Positions 44,028-53,478 of a DNA stretch of 64,000 nt are shown here, in pieces. Both the position numbers and the translations under genes were made by a program. The stretch is from Kribbella italica (GTDB taxonomy: Bacteria; Actinomycetota; Actinomycetes; Propionibacteriales; Kribbellaceae). A model generated the notes under the pieces. The model saw only the letters and a program-made list of their open reading frames with translations. It was not told the origin of the DNA and did not search any database. The stretch covers positions 496,001 through 560,000 of the forward strand of contig NZ_JACHMY010000001.1 of assembly GCF_014205135.1 (NCBI RefSeq), read 5' to 3'. How positions within the stretch are numbered: the stretch's first letter is position 1; each line of letters opens with the position of its first letter.

Positions 44028-45935
44028 GTGGCAGGCAGGATCAAGGAAGAGGACATCGCGCTGGTGCGCGAGCGGGCGCGGATCGACGACGTGGTCGGCT
44101 CGTACGTGACCTTGAAGAACGCCGGCGGTGGTTCGCTGAAGGGGCTGTGCCCGTTCCACGACGAGAAGTCGCCGTCGTTCAACGTGACCCCGGCGCGCGG
44201 GTTCTTCTACTGCTTCGGCTGCCAAGAGGGCGGCGACGTGATCGACTTCATCCAGAAGATCGACCAGATCACCTTCCACGAAGCCGTCGAGACGCTGGCC
44301 GCGAAGGTCGGCATCCAGCTGCGGTACGACGAGTCCGGCGCGCCGATCCCGAAGTCGCAGAGCAACCAGCGGCCGCGCCTGGTCGAGGCGCACAAGGTCG
44401 CCGGCGAGTTCTACTCCGAGCTGCTCTTCGGGGCGCCCGAGGCGACGCTCGGCCGGCAGTTCCTGGACAAGCGCGGATTCGACCGCGACGCCGCGGCGCA
44501 CTTCGGGGTCGGGTTCTCGCCGCGAGGTGGCGAACAGCTGGTCGCGCATCTGCGGGGGCGTGGTTTCTCCAACGCCGAGATGGTCGCGTCGGGGTTGTGC
44601 GCGGAGGGGCAGCGCGGGCTGTACGACCGGTTCCGCGGCCGCTTGATGTGGCCGATCCGGGACGCGGGCTCGGACACCATCGGCTTCGGCGCGCGCCGGC
44701 TGTTCGACGACGACAGGATCGAGGCCAAGTACCTGAACACGCCGGAGACGGTGATCTACAAGAAGTCGAAGGTCCTGTACGGCGTGGACCTCGCGCGGCG
44801 CGAGATCGCCAAGGGCAAACAGGCGGTCGTCGTCGAGGGGTACACCGACGTGATGGCCTGCCACTTGTCCGGCGTACAGACTGCTGTGGCGACCTGCGGT
44901 ACGTCGTTCGGCGACGATCACGCCCGGGTGTTGCGGCAGCTGCTGCTGGACCACGACCAGTTCCGCGGCGAAGTGATCTTCACCTTCGACGGGGACTCGG
45001 CGGGGCAGCGGGCCGCGGTGAAGGCCTTCGAGGGCGACCAGGCTTTCGCGGCGCAGACGTACGTCGCGGTCGAGCCGGACGGGCTGGACCCGTGCGACCT
45101 GCGGCTGCAGAAGGGCGACGCCGCGGTCCGGGAGCTGATCGGACGCCGGGTGCCGCTGTACCGCTTCGTGCTGACGGACCGGCTGGCGAAGTACGACCTC
45201 GACCGGGCCGACACCCGGATCGACGCGCTGCGCGACGCGGCGCACCTGGTGGTGAGCATCCGGGACCGGTCGAAGGTCGACGCGTTCACGCGTGAGCTGG
45301 CCGGGCTGCTGGGGATGGAGGTCGACCAGGTCCGCACCGAGGTCCACCGCGCCGCCTCCCGCCCCGCACCCGCTGCCCGGCAAGGTGCCACGGACCGCAC
45401 GCCGGTCGTCGTACAGACCGAGGCCCCGCCACCCCCACGCCAGAATCTGCCATCCCCCCGCGAGCCCCGCTTCCTGATGGAGTGGGACGTCCTCAAGCTC
45501 GCGATGCAGTACCCGGCCCTGGTCGGCGTCGCCTTCGACGAACTCGACGACCACGACTTCACCCACCCCTGGCTGGCCGCCGTCCGCGCCGCCATGTCCA
45601 AGGTCGGCGGCCCCTCCCAGGCAGCCCCCGGCGAGGCCTGGGTCGTAGCCGTCCGCGATGCCATGGGCAACGACCCCGCCGCCGCCGTCGTCTCCGCCCT
45701 GGCCGTCGAGGGCCTCCGCCTCGGCCGAGACCCCGACGAACGCTCCGCAAGAGCCCACCTGGCCCGCCTCCAGGAACTCACCTGCCTACGCCGCATCGCC
45801 GACCTCAAGTCCAAACTCCAACGCACCAACCCCATCGACAAGCCCGACGACTACAACCGCATGTTCGGCGAACTCATCGCCCTGGAGCAATACAGAACCG
45901 AACTCCGAGAACAAGCCATCTCCGGGGCGCTGTAG
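44028..45935 (+). CDS. dnaG: DNA primase
   Basis: Makes RNA primers for replication at the fork, recruited by DnaB helicase. The 635-aa protein has the CHC2 zinc domain (Cys41, His44, Cys62, Cys65 in CPFHDEKSPSF...YCFGC), the RNA polymerase core with VVVEGYTDVMACH and the TOPRIM acidic motif FTFDGDSAGQRA, and a Pro-rich linker. A C-terminal helicase-binding domain follows from ~480. TAGACT (44016-44021) ends 6 bases before GTG 44028. From about 45,340 to the end the coding strand becomes markedly C-rich, continuing into the repeat region beyond. Confidence 0.96.
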   Translation: MAGRIKEEDIALVRERARIDDVVGSYVTLKNAGGGSLKGLCPFHDEKSPSFNVTPARGFFYCFGCQEGGDVIDFIQKIDQITFHEAVETLAAKVGIQLRYDESGAPIPKSQSNQRPRLVEAHKVAGEFYSELLFGAPEATLGRQFLDKRGFDRDAAAHFGVGFSPRGGEQLVAHLRGRGFSNAEMVASGLCAEGQRGLYDRFRGRLMWPIRDAGSDTIGFGARRLFDDDRIEAKYLNTPETVIYKKSKVLYGVDLARREIAKGKQAVVVEGYTDVMACHLSGVQTAVATCGTSFGDDHARVLRQLLLDHDQFRGEVIFTFDGDSAGQRAAVKAFEGDQAFAAQTYVAVEPDGLDPCDLRLQKGDAAVRELIGRRVPLYRFVLTDRLAKYDLDRADTRIDALRDAAHLVVSIRDRSKVDAFTRELAGLLGMEVDQVRTEVHRAASRPAPAARQGATDRTPVVVQTEAPPPPRQNLPSPREPRFLMEWDVLKLAMQYPALVGVAFDELDDHDFTHPWLAAVRAAMSKVGGPSQAAPGEAWVVAVRDAMGNDPAAAVVSALAVEGLRLGRDPDERSARAHLARLQELTCLRRIADLKSKLQRTNPIDKPDDYNRMFGELIALEQYRTELREQAISGAL

Positions 45936-45959
45936 ACGAGCTCGGGATCGCCTCTCACC

Positions 45960-46740
45960 GCCCGGCCAACCTCACCACCGCCTCACCCCACGCGGCCCTC
46001 ACGCCCTGGGCCAGCCTCCGTGCCCAGCTCACCCCCCACACCCGCCGCTCGCCCCGGCCAGCCTCCCTACGGCCGCGCCGTGCTGCTCGCAGCCGACTCC
46101 TATCGGCCCACTTCTAATGCTTCTTCCCGGCCGCCGCGACGCCAGCCCCCGCGACGTTCCCGGCCGCATCGATAGCCACCTCTTCCCCGCGCCTGCCCCT
46201 GCGACTGGGCCAGCCGCCCCGCCTGCATCACCCCACGCCGGTTCCCTCGCCGGGGCTAGCCTCCCCACCGTCTCACCCCACGCCGGACCTCAACCCGGCA
46301 ACCTCCCCACACGGCCGGGCCCAGCTGCTCGCAGCCGATCCCGCACAGGCCGGCCTCCTCCTCCAATACTTCTTCCCGGCCGCCGCGACCTCAGCCCCCG
46401 CGACGTACCCGGCCGCATCGCCAGCCACCTTTCCCCGCGCCTACCCCTGCGACCGGGTCAGCCTCCCCGCCTGCATCACCCACGCCGACCCCTCGCCCCG
46501 GTCAGCCTCCCCATCCGTCTCACCCACGCCGGCACCTCAACCCGGCCAACCTCCCCACACGACCGGCCCCAGCCGCTCGCAGCAGATCCCGCACAGGCCT
46601 CCTTCTCTAGTACTTCTTCCCGGCCGCCGCGACCTCAGCCCCCGCGACCTACCCGGCCGCATCACCAGCCGCCTCTGCCCTCAGGCGCCCCTCGTCTCGC
46701 CCTCAAGCCCGCACCAGCCCGCCTCGCAGCCCTCCGGTCA
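45960..46740. repeat. tandem repeats of ~247 bp, C-rich, non-coding
   Basis: TTCTTCCCGGCCGCCGCGAC occurs at 46121, 46370 and 46614 (periods 249 and 244). Flanking blocks also recur: the GCTCGCAGCCGATCC(C)GCACAGGCC type, CCGCGCCTACCCCTGCGAC, and CTGCATCACCCACGCCG. A diverged, partial unit begins near 45,960. The + strand is strongly pyrimidine-rich. No open frame has coding character in the 896 bases between dnaG and the small membrane protein. Confidence 0.85.
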
Positions 46741-46831
46741 GGAAACCAGGGCCCGCTCAGGGGTTTGACCCAGTGAATCTCACCACCCACAGGGGATGAT
46801 GGAGTCCAGGTCCGACCGAAGGAGAAGTTCG

Positions 46832-46972
46832 ATGGGCTGGTTCATCCTGCTGGTGCTGATCGTGGGCGCCGTCGCGGCGTTCAAGTACCGCGTCCCCCTG
46901 ATCGCCAAGCTGACCGGGCAACCACAACACCGCATCCAGCGCGCCCTGGAACGCCGCAAGAACAAGAGCTGA
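46832..46972 (+). CDS. 46-aa membrane protein
   Basis: A 46-aa protein too short for most gene finders. One N-terminal membrane helix (WFILLVLIVGAVAAF) is followed by a basic tail (HRIQRALERRKNKS). GAAGGAGAAG stands 6 bases before ATG 46832, and a strong terminator-like hairpin follows 13 bases after the stop. Codons are GC-ending like the neighbours. Function unknown. Confidence 0.75.
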   Translation: MGWFILLVLIVGAVAAFKYRVPLIAKLTGQPQHRIQRALERRKNKS

Positions 46973-46985
46973 CCCACCCAGCTAC

Positions 46986-47012
46986 CGCCCCGTCGCACCA
47001 AGCGACGGGGCG
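46986..47012 (+). terminator. terminator-like hairpin after the 46-aa gene
   Basis: A perfect 11-bp stem (CGCCCCGTCGC and complement) around a 5-base loop. No U-tract. Confidence 0.7.
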
Positions 47013-47134
47013 CCCCAACCCACGCCCACCGAAGCAGCACTCGACCGACGTGCAATCCGCGATGGGTGACATCGACGAGCGGCCTGCGAACACAAGATGA
47101 GCGCTCCACTGTGGTCCAGCGCAGCCGTAAGCGC

Positions 47135-47270
47135 GAGCCACCACCCGCCGTACAGGCACGAGAAGAGCGATCCACCGGCCCGCTGTACGAGCAACTAGAA
47201 GAGCGACCATCGCCCCGCCGTACAGGCACAAGAAGAGCCAGCCACCACCCCGCCGTACGGCCAACAAAAA
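47135..47270. repeat. four ~34-bp direct repeats beside tRNA-Asn
   Basis: Units starting GAGCCACCA/GAGCGATCCA and containing CCCGCCGTACAGGCAC-like cores at 47135, 47165, 47201 and 47235 (30-36 bases each). They are diverged and have no unique spacers, so this is not a CRISPR array. The rest of 47,013-47,134 shows no gene. Confidence 0.65.
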
Positions 47271-47297
47271 GACCGGTTCCGAGATCCGGAACCGGTC
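47264..47297 (-). terminator. intrinsic terminator of tRNA-Asn
   Basis: On the minus strand an 11-bp stem (GACCGGTTCCG / CGGAACCGGTC) with a 5-base loop is followed by TTTTTGTT, a classic rho-independent terminator 13 bases after the tRNA 3' end. Confidence 0.9.
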
Positions 47298-47309
47298 GAT
47301 CGTTTGTTG

Positions 47310-47382
47310 CTCCCGCGACTGGACTCGAACCAGTAACCTGCCGGTTAACAGCCGGCTGCTCTGCCAATTGAGCTACGCGGGA
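47310..47382 (-). tRNA. tRNA-Asn (GUU)
   Basis: A 73-nt cloverleaf on the minus strand: acceptor TCCCGCG/CGCGGGA, D-arm GCTCAATTGGCAGAGC, anticodon loop CUGUUAA with GUU, T-arm TGGTTCGAGTCCA, discriminator G. CCA is not encoded. A terminator follows. Confidence 0.97.
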
Positions 47383-47423
47383 TCGCTTGTGTTTCCCTGC
47401 CCCCGATCCCCGAGGACCGGATT

Positions 47424-47451
47424 AGGTTAGCAGGATCGGGCCGAACTACAA
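47424..47451 (-). promoter_or_regulatory. possible tRNA-Asn promoter
   Basis: On the minus strand TTGTAG (47451-47446), a 16-base spacer and TAACCT (47429-47424), 41 bases before the tRNA. Confidence 0.5.
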
Positions 47452-47498
47452 AAACGGGATTCGCCGCCTGCGAGCACCCGCCCAAACTGCCTTTCGCG

Positions 47499-48023
47499 TC
47501 AGATTCCGAACTCGTCCCGGACCGCTCGCAGCGCCGCCTCGGCCTGCTCGATCAGCCCCGGTCGGTCCGGCTCCAATCCCTTGTCCAGAACGAAGTTCCA
47601 GGCAACCGGCGCGTCCGTCGTCGCGGGATTGCGCCGCCCGACGATCCGTACGCCCTTCTTCCCGGCCAACAGCACATGCCGCTGTACGACGATGCTCGCG
47701 TCCACCCGTTCCCGCAGCAGCTGCCCGAACCGTCCTGGGTCGTCCACGGCCAGGTCAGTCGACCGCAACGGCGTACCGAACGCGGTCGTCTCGAACACCC
47801 GCAGCACCGACTCCTCGGAGTCCCACGCCGCGCGCTCGATCGCCTCCCACCCAACCCGCCGGACCTTGTCGCCTTCCGGCAGATAGACCGCAGACCGAGT
47901 CCCCGCCACCCAGTCCCCGCCCGTCAGCTGCACCGCTGCCAGGATGTCGTCCCGCCCACCCGCAGCAACCCGAACCCCCTCAATCAACTCAGAGGGCCAC
48001 ACCGAACGCCGAAGTCTCAACAC
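47499..48023 (-). CDS. hypothetical protein
   Basis: A 174-aa soluble protein of unknown function: RLRRSVWPSELIEGVRVAAGGRDDILAAVQLTGGDWVAGTRSAVYLP at the start looks like a beta-rich PH-like domain, and ALRAVRDEFGI ends it. GTG 48023 is chosen with GGGGG just upstream; the frame is open further upstream to 48137 but with repetitive, unlikely sequence. Confidence 0.65.
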   Translation of the reverse strand: MLRLRRSVWPSELIEGVRVAAGGRDDILAAVQLTGGDWVAGTRSAVYLPEGDKVRRVGWEAIERAAWDSEESVLRVFETTAFGTPLRSTDLAVDDPGRFGQLLRERVDASIVVQRHVLLAGKKGVRIVGRRNPATTDAPVAWNFVLDKGLEPDRPGLIEQAEAALRAVRDEFGI

Positions 48024-48469
48024 ACCCCCATCGTCCCAGCCCACACCAACCCCACCCCGCCCACCCCACCAGCTGACGGAAGTCGTCGCCGAGACTGGGC
48101 GACGTCCGCAAGGGTGAAGCCGCGCGGGGGAGGGCATCCCGACAGCAGGTTGCTGGTTGAGGCAAACCTGATAGGTCGTCCGGTGAGGAACGGGCGAGCC
48201 GACGGCGCCAGGATCCGGTACGACGCGCCGGCGACCGGTTCCGGGCAGCCCCGCTGGCGTCGACGGGCCGGGGCGCTGTGCGGGTGGCGGTGAGGGAGCG
48301 GGCAGAGCCGCGGGCGGCGAGACATGGGTGGCCTGCGACGAGGGAGCGCCGACGCGAGGGATGGGGCACGAGGCATCCGGCGAGGGATCGGGACAGGGAG
48401 GGATGCGGGCGCGGCCGGATGCGGGCGGGTGTTGGCGGTGGGGGTGGCTTGTTGCCTAGGTTGGGGGTT
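48024..48469. other. 446-bp divergent intergenic region
   Basis: Lies between the divergent hypothetical gene and the HEAT-like gene. Most of it is G/A-rich on the + strand (repeated GAGGGAT/GCGAGGGAG words). TAGGTT at 48457-48462 is a likely -10 for the HEAT-like gene. I see no gene, RNA or operator in the remainder. Confidence 0.5.
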
Positions 48470-49216
48470 ATGCGATTTTTCCGGCGGCCCAAGACCGTGT
48501 CCGTGCCGGATCGGTACGGGCTGGGTGGTGGGGACGCGATCGAGCTGGTGGCTCGGCCTGATGTTGTGCGGTTGTTCGACGGCGTACGGGCCGGTGAGCG
48601 GACTCGGATGGTGGTCGGGTATCTGAATCATCCGGACCCGGCTGTTCGGCTTGCTGCTGTTCAGCAGGGGCCGGAGCCTGGTACGGCGACTGTGGCTGAG
48701 GTCGAGGAACTGGTCGACCGGCTTGCTGACCTGGATGCTGCGGTCCGGGCGGCCGCTGGGGCTGCGTTGTGGGATCTGCAGGCGGACACCGACTGCGAGC
48801 GGACGGTCCTCGTTCTGCGCGACGAGATTCGGGGGCACACGATGAGCTTCGGTGCGCCGAGTACCGAGTCGCTTCGGTTGGGGCGGGAGCCTGCTGAGCA
48901 GGCGCTCCAGACCCTGCTGGCCTCGGCGCCCGACGAGGAGGCTCATACGCGGCTGCGGGCTTTGATCGACGAACATGTTCTCCTTCCTGATTCTGTGGAG
49001 GCCGACTCGACGCTGAGGCTCGAGTTCATCGAGAAGGTCCAGCGGCGGTCGGGCGACGGGCAGGTTGCGACGTACGAGGCGTACCGCGCGACCGACCGGG
49101 CGCAGGCGCTGGCCTACCTCAAGGCTCACCCGGTGACCGAGGAGTTCTACTACCTGGAAGTGGAGACTCCGGCCGGCACGTTCGGGCGCGACGTCAACGG
49201 CATCTACGACATCTGA
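48470..49216 (+). CDS. small HEAT-like repeat protein
   Basis: A 248-aa soluble protein with HEAT-like helix pairs (YLNHPDPAVRLAAVQQG, LADLDAAVRAAAGAALWDL). A C-terminal ~90 residues ending in TFGRDVNGIYDI has no recognised fold. ATG 48470 is supported by TAGGTT 7 bases upstream; an open extension to 48278 is Arg-rich and implausible. A hairpin terminator follows. Function unknown. Confidence 0.75.
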   Translation: MRFFRRPKTVSVPDRYGLGGGDAIELVARPDVVRLFDGVRAGERTRMVVGYLNHPDPAVRLAAVQQGPEPGTATVAEVEELVDRLADLDAAVRAAAGAALWDLQADTDCERTVLVLRDEIRGHTMSFGAPSTESLRLGREPAEQALQTLLASAPDEEAHTRLRALIDEHVLLPDSVEADSTLRLEFIEKVQRRSGDGQVATYEAYRATDRAQALAYLKAHPVTEEFYYLEVETPAGTFGRDVNGIYDI

Positions 49217-49234
49217 CGCACACCGACCGCGGCC

Positions 49235-49263
49235 TCAGGCCCGGCGCGCATCGCCGGGCCTGA
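49235..49263. terminator. bidirectional terminator hairpin
   Basis: TCAGGCCCGGCG pairs perfectly with CGCCGGGCCTGA around a 5-base loop between the convergent HEAT-like and sigma-factor genes. Confidence 0.75.
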
Positions 49264-49282
49264 GACCCAACACCGGCGCGGG

Positions 49283-50185
<903 letters not shown>

Positions 50186-50402
50186 CGTTGCTCCCCTCTC
50201 TCTTGAAGGGATGGTGCCGCGAAACAGTGCTCCGGAACGGGCCGATCTGCAATCGGTGGACAACTACGTCAAGTAACTGTTCGGTAACCCTGTGTCTGTG
50301 GACAACCATCGGCAGGCCCAGGCCTCGCCGGGTTATCCTCCGGCGCCGACAACCCGGGACGCACCAGATACGATCTCCCGACAAGCGCCGGACCAGGCGC
50401 CG

Positions 50403-50476
50403 GGGGCGGTAGCTCAGCCGGTCAGAGCAGGGGACTCATAATCCCTGGGTCGTGGGTTCGAGCCCCACCCGCCCCA
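50403..50476 (+). tRNA. tRNA-Met (CAU), probably elongator
   Basis: A 74-nt cloverleaf: acceptor GGGGCGG/CCGCCCC, D-arm GCTCAGCCGGTCAGAGC, anticodon loop CTCATAA with CAT, T-arm GTGGGTTCGAGCCCCAC (one G-C-rich variant), discriminator A. CCA not encoded. The paired first acceptor base argues against initiator tRNA. Confidence 0.93.
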
Positions 50477-50539
50477 CACAGGAAGCGCGAGGCTGGAGCC
50501 GTGTGGTGGGCTGTGGCGTGAGGGCGACGGCGTGCGCCG

Positions 50540-50926
50540 TCAGGCTGACTGGGACAGGCAGAACTCGTTGCCTTCTGGGTCGGTCAGGACGGTGTTGCCG
50601 GGGTGGCGGGCTTGGACTGTCGCGCCTAGGGCTGTCAGGCGCTGGATTTCCGACTCCACGTCGGCGGCCAACAGGTCCAGGTGGACTCGGTTCTTGCCGG
50701 GGGTGGGTTCTGGCACGCGCTGGAACCACAGGCGGGGTCCGTCGTGGGACGGTTCGACGAGGACGGTCGGGTCGTCTTCGGTGTTGGTGATCCCCAGGGA
50801 GCGCAGGCGTTCGAGTTCGGCCTCGTCGTACGGTGCGACGGCGTAGCCGTCGAGGGCGCCGGCCCAGAAGCGGGCTGTGGTCGCGGGGTGGTGGCAGTCG
50901 AAGACGATGTCGTGGAGGCGCGCCAT
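50540..50926 (-). CDS. VOC/glyoxalase-like protein
   Basis: A 128-aa protein of the vicinal oxygen chelate superfamily: LHDIVFDCHHPATTARFWAGALDGY, NRVHLDLLAADVESEIQRLTALGATV, and VLTDPEGNEFCL. This is the common VOC pattern of actinobacterial glyoxalase-like proteins, whose substrates are mostly unknown. ATG 50926 is chosen over a 12-residue upstream extension. Confidence 0.88.
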   Translation of the reverse strand: MARLHDIVFDCHHPATTARFWAGALDGYAVAPYDEAELERLRSLGITNTEDDPTVLVEPSHDGPRLWFQRVPEPTPGKNRVHLDLLAADVESEIQRLTALGATVQARHPGNTVLTDPEGNEFCLSQSA

Positions 50927-51046
50927 GCGCCCATGATGTCCGCACTCGATCGACGGTGTCACCCGGATTCAGCCCCGTCGGCCGGGTCGCCTGGAATCGG
51001 CCCTGAGCTGCCTCGAGGGTGCGCGGCTGTCAGACGTTGAACTCGT

Positions 51047-51073
51047 GCGGCTTGGCGAGAGGCGCCAAGCCGC
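51047..51073 (-). terminator. terminator hairpin after SAM methyltransferase gene
   Basis: GCGGCTTGGCG pairs with CGCCAAGCCGC (11 bp) around a 5-base loop, 61 bases after the stop at 51134. Nearby, CCGCCGTCGTACGGA repeats twice. Confidence 0.65.
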
Positions 51074-51133
51074 CGTCGTACGGAATGCAGGGTCGGCGGA
51101 GGAAGCGATGCCGCCGTCGTACGGAGTTCCGCG

Positions 51134-51952
51134 TCAGCGGAGGCGGGCGATGCCGCCGTACTCGATCCACTCGGTGGTCAGTTGCTTGGCGGGGACCTGT
51201 GCGTCGTCGGGGCGCCAGGTGGAGACCTCGACGAGGCCGGGCTCGAGGATGTCCATGCCTTCGAACCACGCGGCGACGTCCTGCTCCTCGCGGACGCGGC
51301 CCCAGTGGCCTTGGGTGGCCTGGTCCATGATCTTGGTGACCGACTCGCGGATCTTGGGGTCTTCGCTCACGAGTTGGCACATGACCAGGAAGCTGCCCGG
51401 GACGAGCCGGTCGACGACCCGGCGGACCACAGCCGGCGGGCCGTCGGTCTCGCTGTCGGGGATGCAGTGGAAGACCGAGTTGAACAGCACCGCGACGGGC
51501 TGGGTGAAGTCGATCAGCCGCAGCGTGTCGGGGTGGGTGAAGATCGTCTCGGTGTCGCGCATGTCGGCCTGGATGACCGTGGTGCGGTCGTCCTCGACCA
51601 GCAGGGCGCGGCCGTGGGCGAGCACCACCGGGTCGTTGTCGACGTACACGACGTGCGACTCCGCGTCGACCTTCTGTGCGACGTGGTGCACGTTGTCCTG
51701 CGTCGGCAGCCCGGATCCGATGTCGACGAACTGCCGGACGCCGTGCTCCTCGGCCAGAACTCGTACCGCGCGCTGCAGGAACTGCCGGTTGTTCAAGGCC
51801 AGAGCGCGGGTGCTGGGAACGACCTTGTCCAGCTCCTCGACCGCGGCCCGGTCGGCGGCGAAGTTGTCCTTGCCGCCCAGATAGAAGTCGTACATCCGGG
51901 CAGCTGTCGGAATGGATTCGTTGACCGTGGACTGTGGCGCCTCAGGCTGCAT
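51134..51952 (-). CDS. SAM-dependent methyltransferase, DUF574 family
   Basis: A 272-aa protein of the actinobacterial DUF574 / Methyltransf_19 family: SIPTAARMYDFYLGGKDNFAADRAA near the start, motif I VDIGSGLPTQDNVHHVAQ, then VVYVDNDPVVLAHGRALL, and QPVAVLFNSVFHCIPD. These are often multicopy in actinomycetes; substrates are unknown. GGAAGG precedes ATG 51952. A long upstream open frame to 52837 is a shadow of the MFS gene. Confidence 0.9.
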   Translation of the reverse strand: MQPEAPQSTVNESIPTAARMYDFYLGGKDNFAADRAAVEELDKVVPSTRALALNNRQFLQRAVRVLAEEHGVRQFVDIGSGLPTQDNVHHVAQKVDAESHVVYVDNDPVVLAHGRALLVEDDRTTVIQADMRDTETIFTHPDTLRLIDFTQPVAVLFNSVFHCIPDSETDGPPAVVRRVVDRLVPGSFLVMCQLVSEDPKIRESVTKIMDQATQGHWGRVREEQDVAAWFEGMDILEPGLVEVSTWRPDDAQVPAKQLTTEWIEYGGIARLR

Positions 51953-52194
51953 GACCTTCCCCAAGTTCCGAGCTGTGCCGAGCGGACCGTCGGCCGACGC
52001 ACACATTACTAGCTCCCGGTCACAAGGGGTATCGGCAGGCCACGCCAAGTGACAGTCGCCCTGCGGCGATTCCGGCGCACGACCCCGAAGAGTTGGGCGT
52101 GCGCAACGCGGCGGGTTTCCGCCAGAGGAGGAATCGGTTCGCTGGGGGTGAACGGGGGTGGTGGACCGACCGGGCCGCCGACAGGGTTGGGGGA

Positions 52195-53447
52195 ATGCGA
52201 TGGCGTGGGAATCCCGAGTTCGTGAAGTTGTGGGTGGGGCTTGGGGTTTCGGCGGCGGGGTCGGCGGTGACGGGGGTGGCTTTGCCGTTGGTGGCGGTGG
52301 TGGGGCTGGGGGCGTCGGCGGGAGAGATGGGGGTGCTGGGGCGCTCGGGGTGGTGCCGCATCTGGTGTTGGGGTTGCCGGTGGGGGGCTGGGTCGATCGG
52401 GGGAGCCGGAAGCGGTTGATGGTTGGGGCCGATCTGGGGCGGGCGGGGTTGCTGGGGGCGATTCCGTTGCTGGCGGCAACGGGGGAGCTCGGGATGGGGT
52501 ACCTGTACGTCGTCGCGGTGCTGGTGGGGGCGTTGACGGTGGTGTCCGACACCGCGTCGCTGGCGATGCTGCCGGCGCTGGTACGGCGGGAGGACCTGGT
52601 GGATGCGAACAGCGCGTCGATGCTGAGCCAGACCCTGGCGTCCACGGCTGGGCCTTCGGTGGGGGGACTGCTGGTGCAGGCGGTCAGTGCGCCGTTCGCG
52701 ATCGTGGTGGATGCGGTGTCGTTCGTCGGGTCTGCGGTGGCGAACCTCCTGATCAAGGAGCCGGTGCGGGAGAGGCAGTCGCAGAGGCACAAGCCAACGG
52801 TGGGGTTTACGGAGCTGTTCGGGGATCCGGTGCTCAAGCCGTTGGCTCGGTCGGCGACTGTGGCGGCGGTTGCTGGGGCTATGCAGGGGCCGCTGGTGGT
52901 GCTGTACCTGGTGCGGGAGCTGGGGTGGTCGGCGGTTCAGCTGGGAGTGGCGGTCACCACGCTGGGAGTCGCGTCGGTGGTGGGCGCGCTCGTCGCTCCG
53001 GCGTACAGCAGGCGGCTGGGGATGGGACGGGCGTACCTGGTCGGTCAGCTGGTGGCGTCGGGGGCCGGGTTCGCTCTGGCGCTGGCGTGGTGGCCGTTTG
53101 TCTTTGTGGGGCAGGCGATGGCTGGGCTCGGCATGGCCTTGTACGGCGTACCGCAGCGTGCCCTGAGGCAGGCCAGAGTGGCCGACCACCTGCTGGGCCG
53201 TACGACGGCCGCCTGGCGCACGCTGGTGATCGGCGGCCAGACGGTCGGGGCGCTGGCCGGTGGACTGGTGGGGACGCTGCTGGACCTCAAGGCAGCCCTG
53301 GTGATCAGCAGCCTCGGCATGCTGGCCGGTGTCGCGCTGGCCTATTACTCGCCTCTGCGATCGCGGCGACTCTTAGAGAGAAACCTTGAACCGGCCCTGG
53401 AGGGCGTGAAGCCTGAACCGTCCAGCGGATCCGGCGGGCAACCTTAA
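52195..53447 (+). pseudogene. MFS transporter gene with a 1-base frameshift
   Basis: Major facilitator exporter. The N-terminal part (MRWRGNPEFVKLWVGLGVS to EMGVLG) is in one frame. From GALGVVPHLVLGLPVGGWVDR on, the protein continues in another frame for ~370 residues with 11 more helices and no other lesion. The join fits loss of one G in the GGGG run at 52338-52341. Repairing it gives a typical ~418-aa MFS protein. It is either a recent null mutation or a sequencing error in a homopolymer. Confidence 0.82.
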
Positions 53448-53478
53448 AATCTTGCATCATGCTTCTAGGTTGAGGTTC

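Noticed and set aside
46120..46740. possible CRISPR array
   Set aside because: Repeat unit is ~247 bp with diverged whole-unit similarity and no unique spacers; no cas genes.
45658..46776. 372-aa Pro/Ser/Arg-rich frame through the repeat region
   Set aside because: Starts inside dnaG in another frame; its repetitive Pro-rich composition follows from the C-rich tandem repeats.
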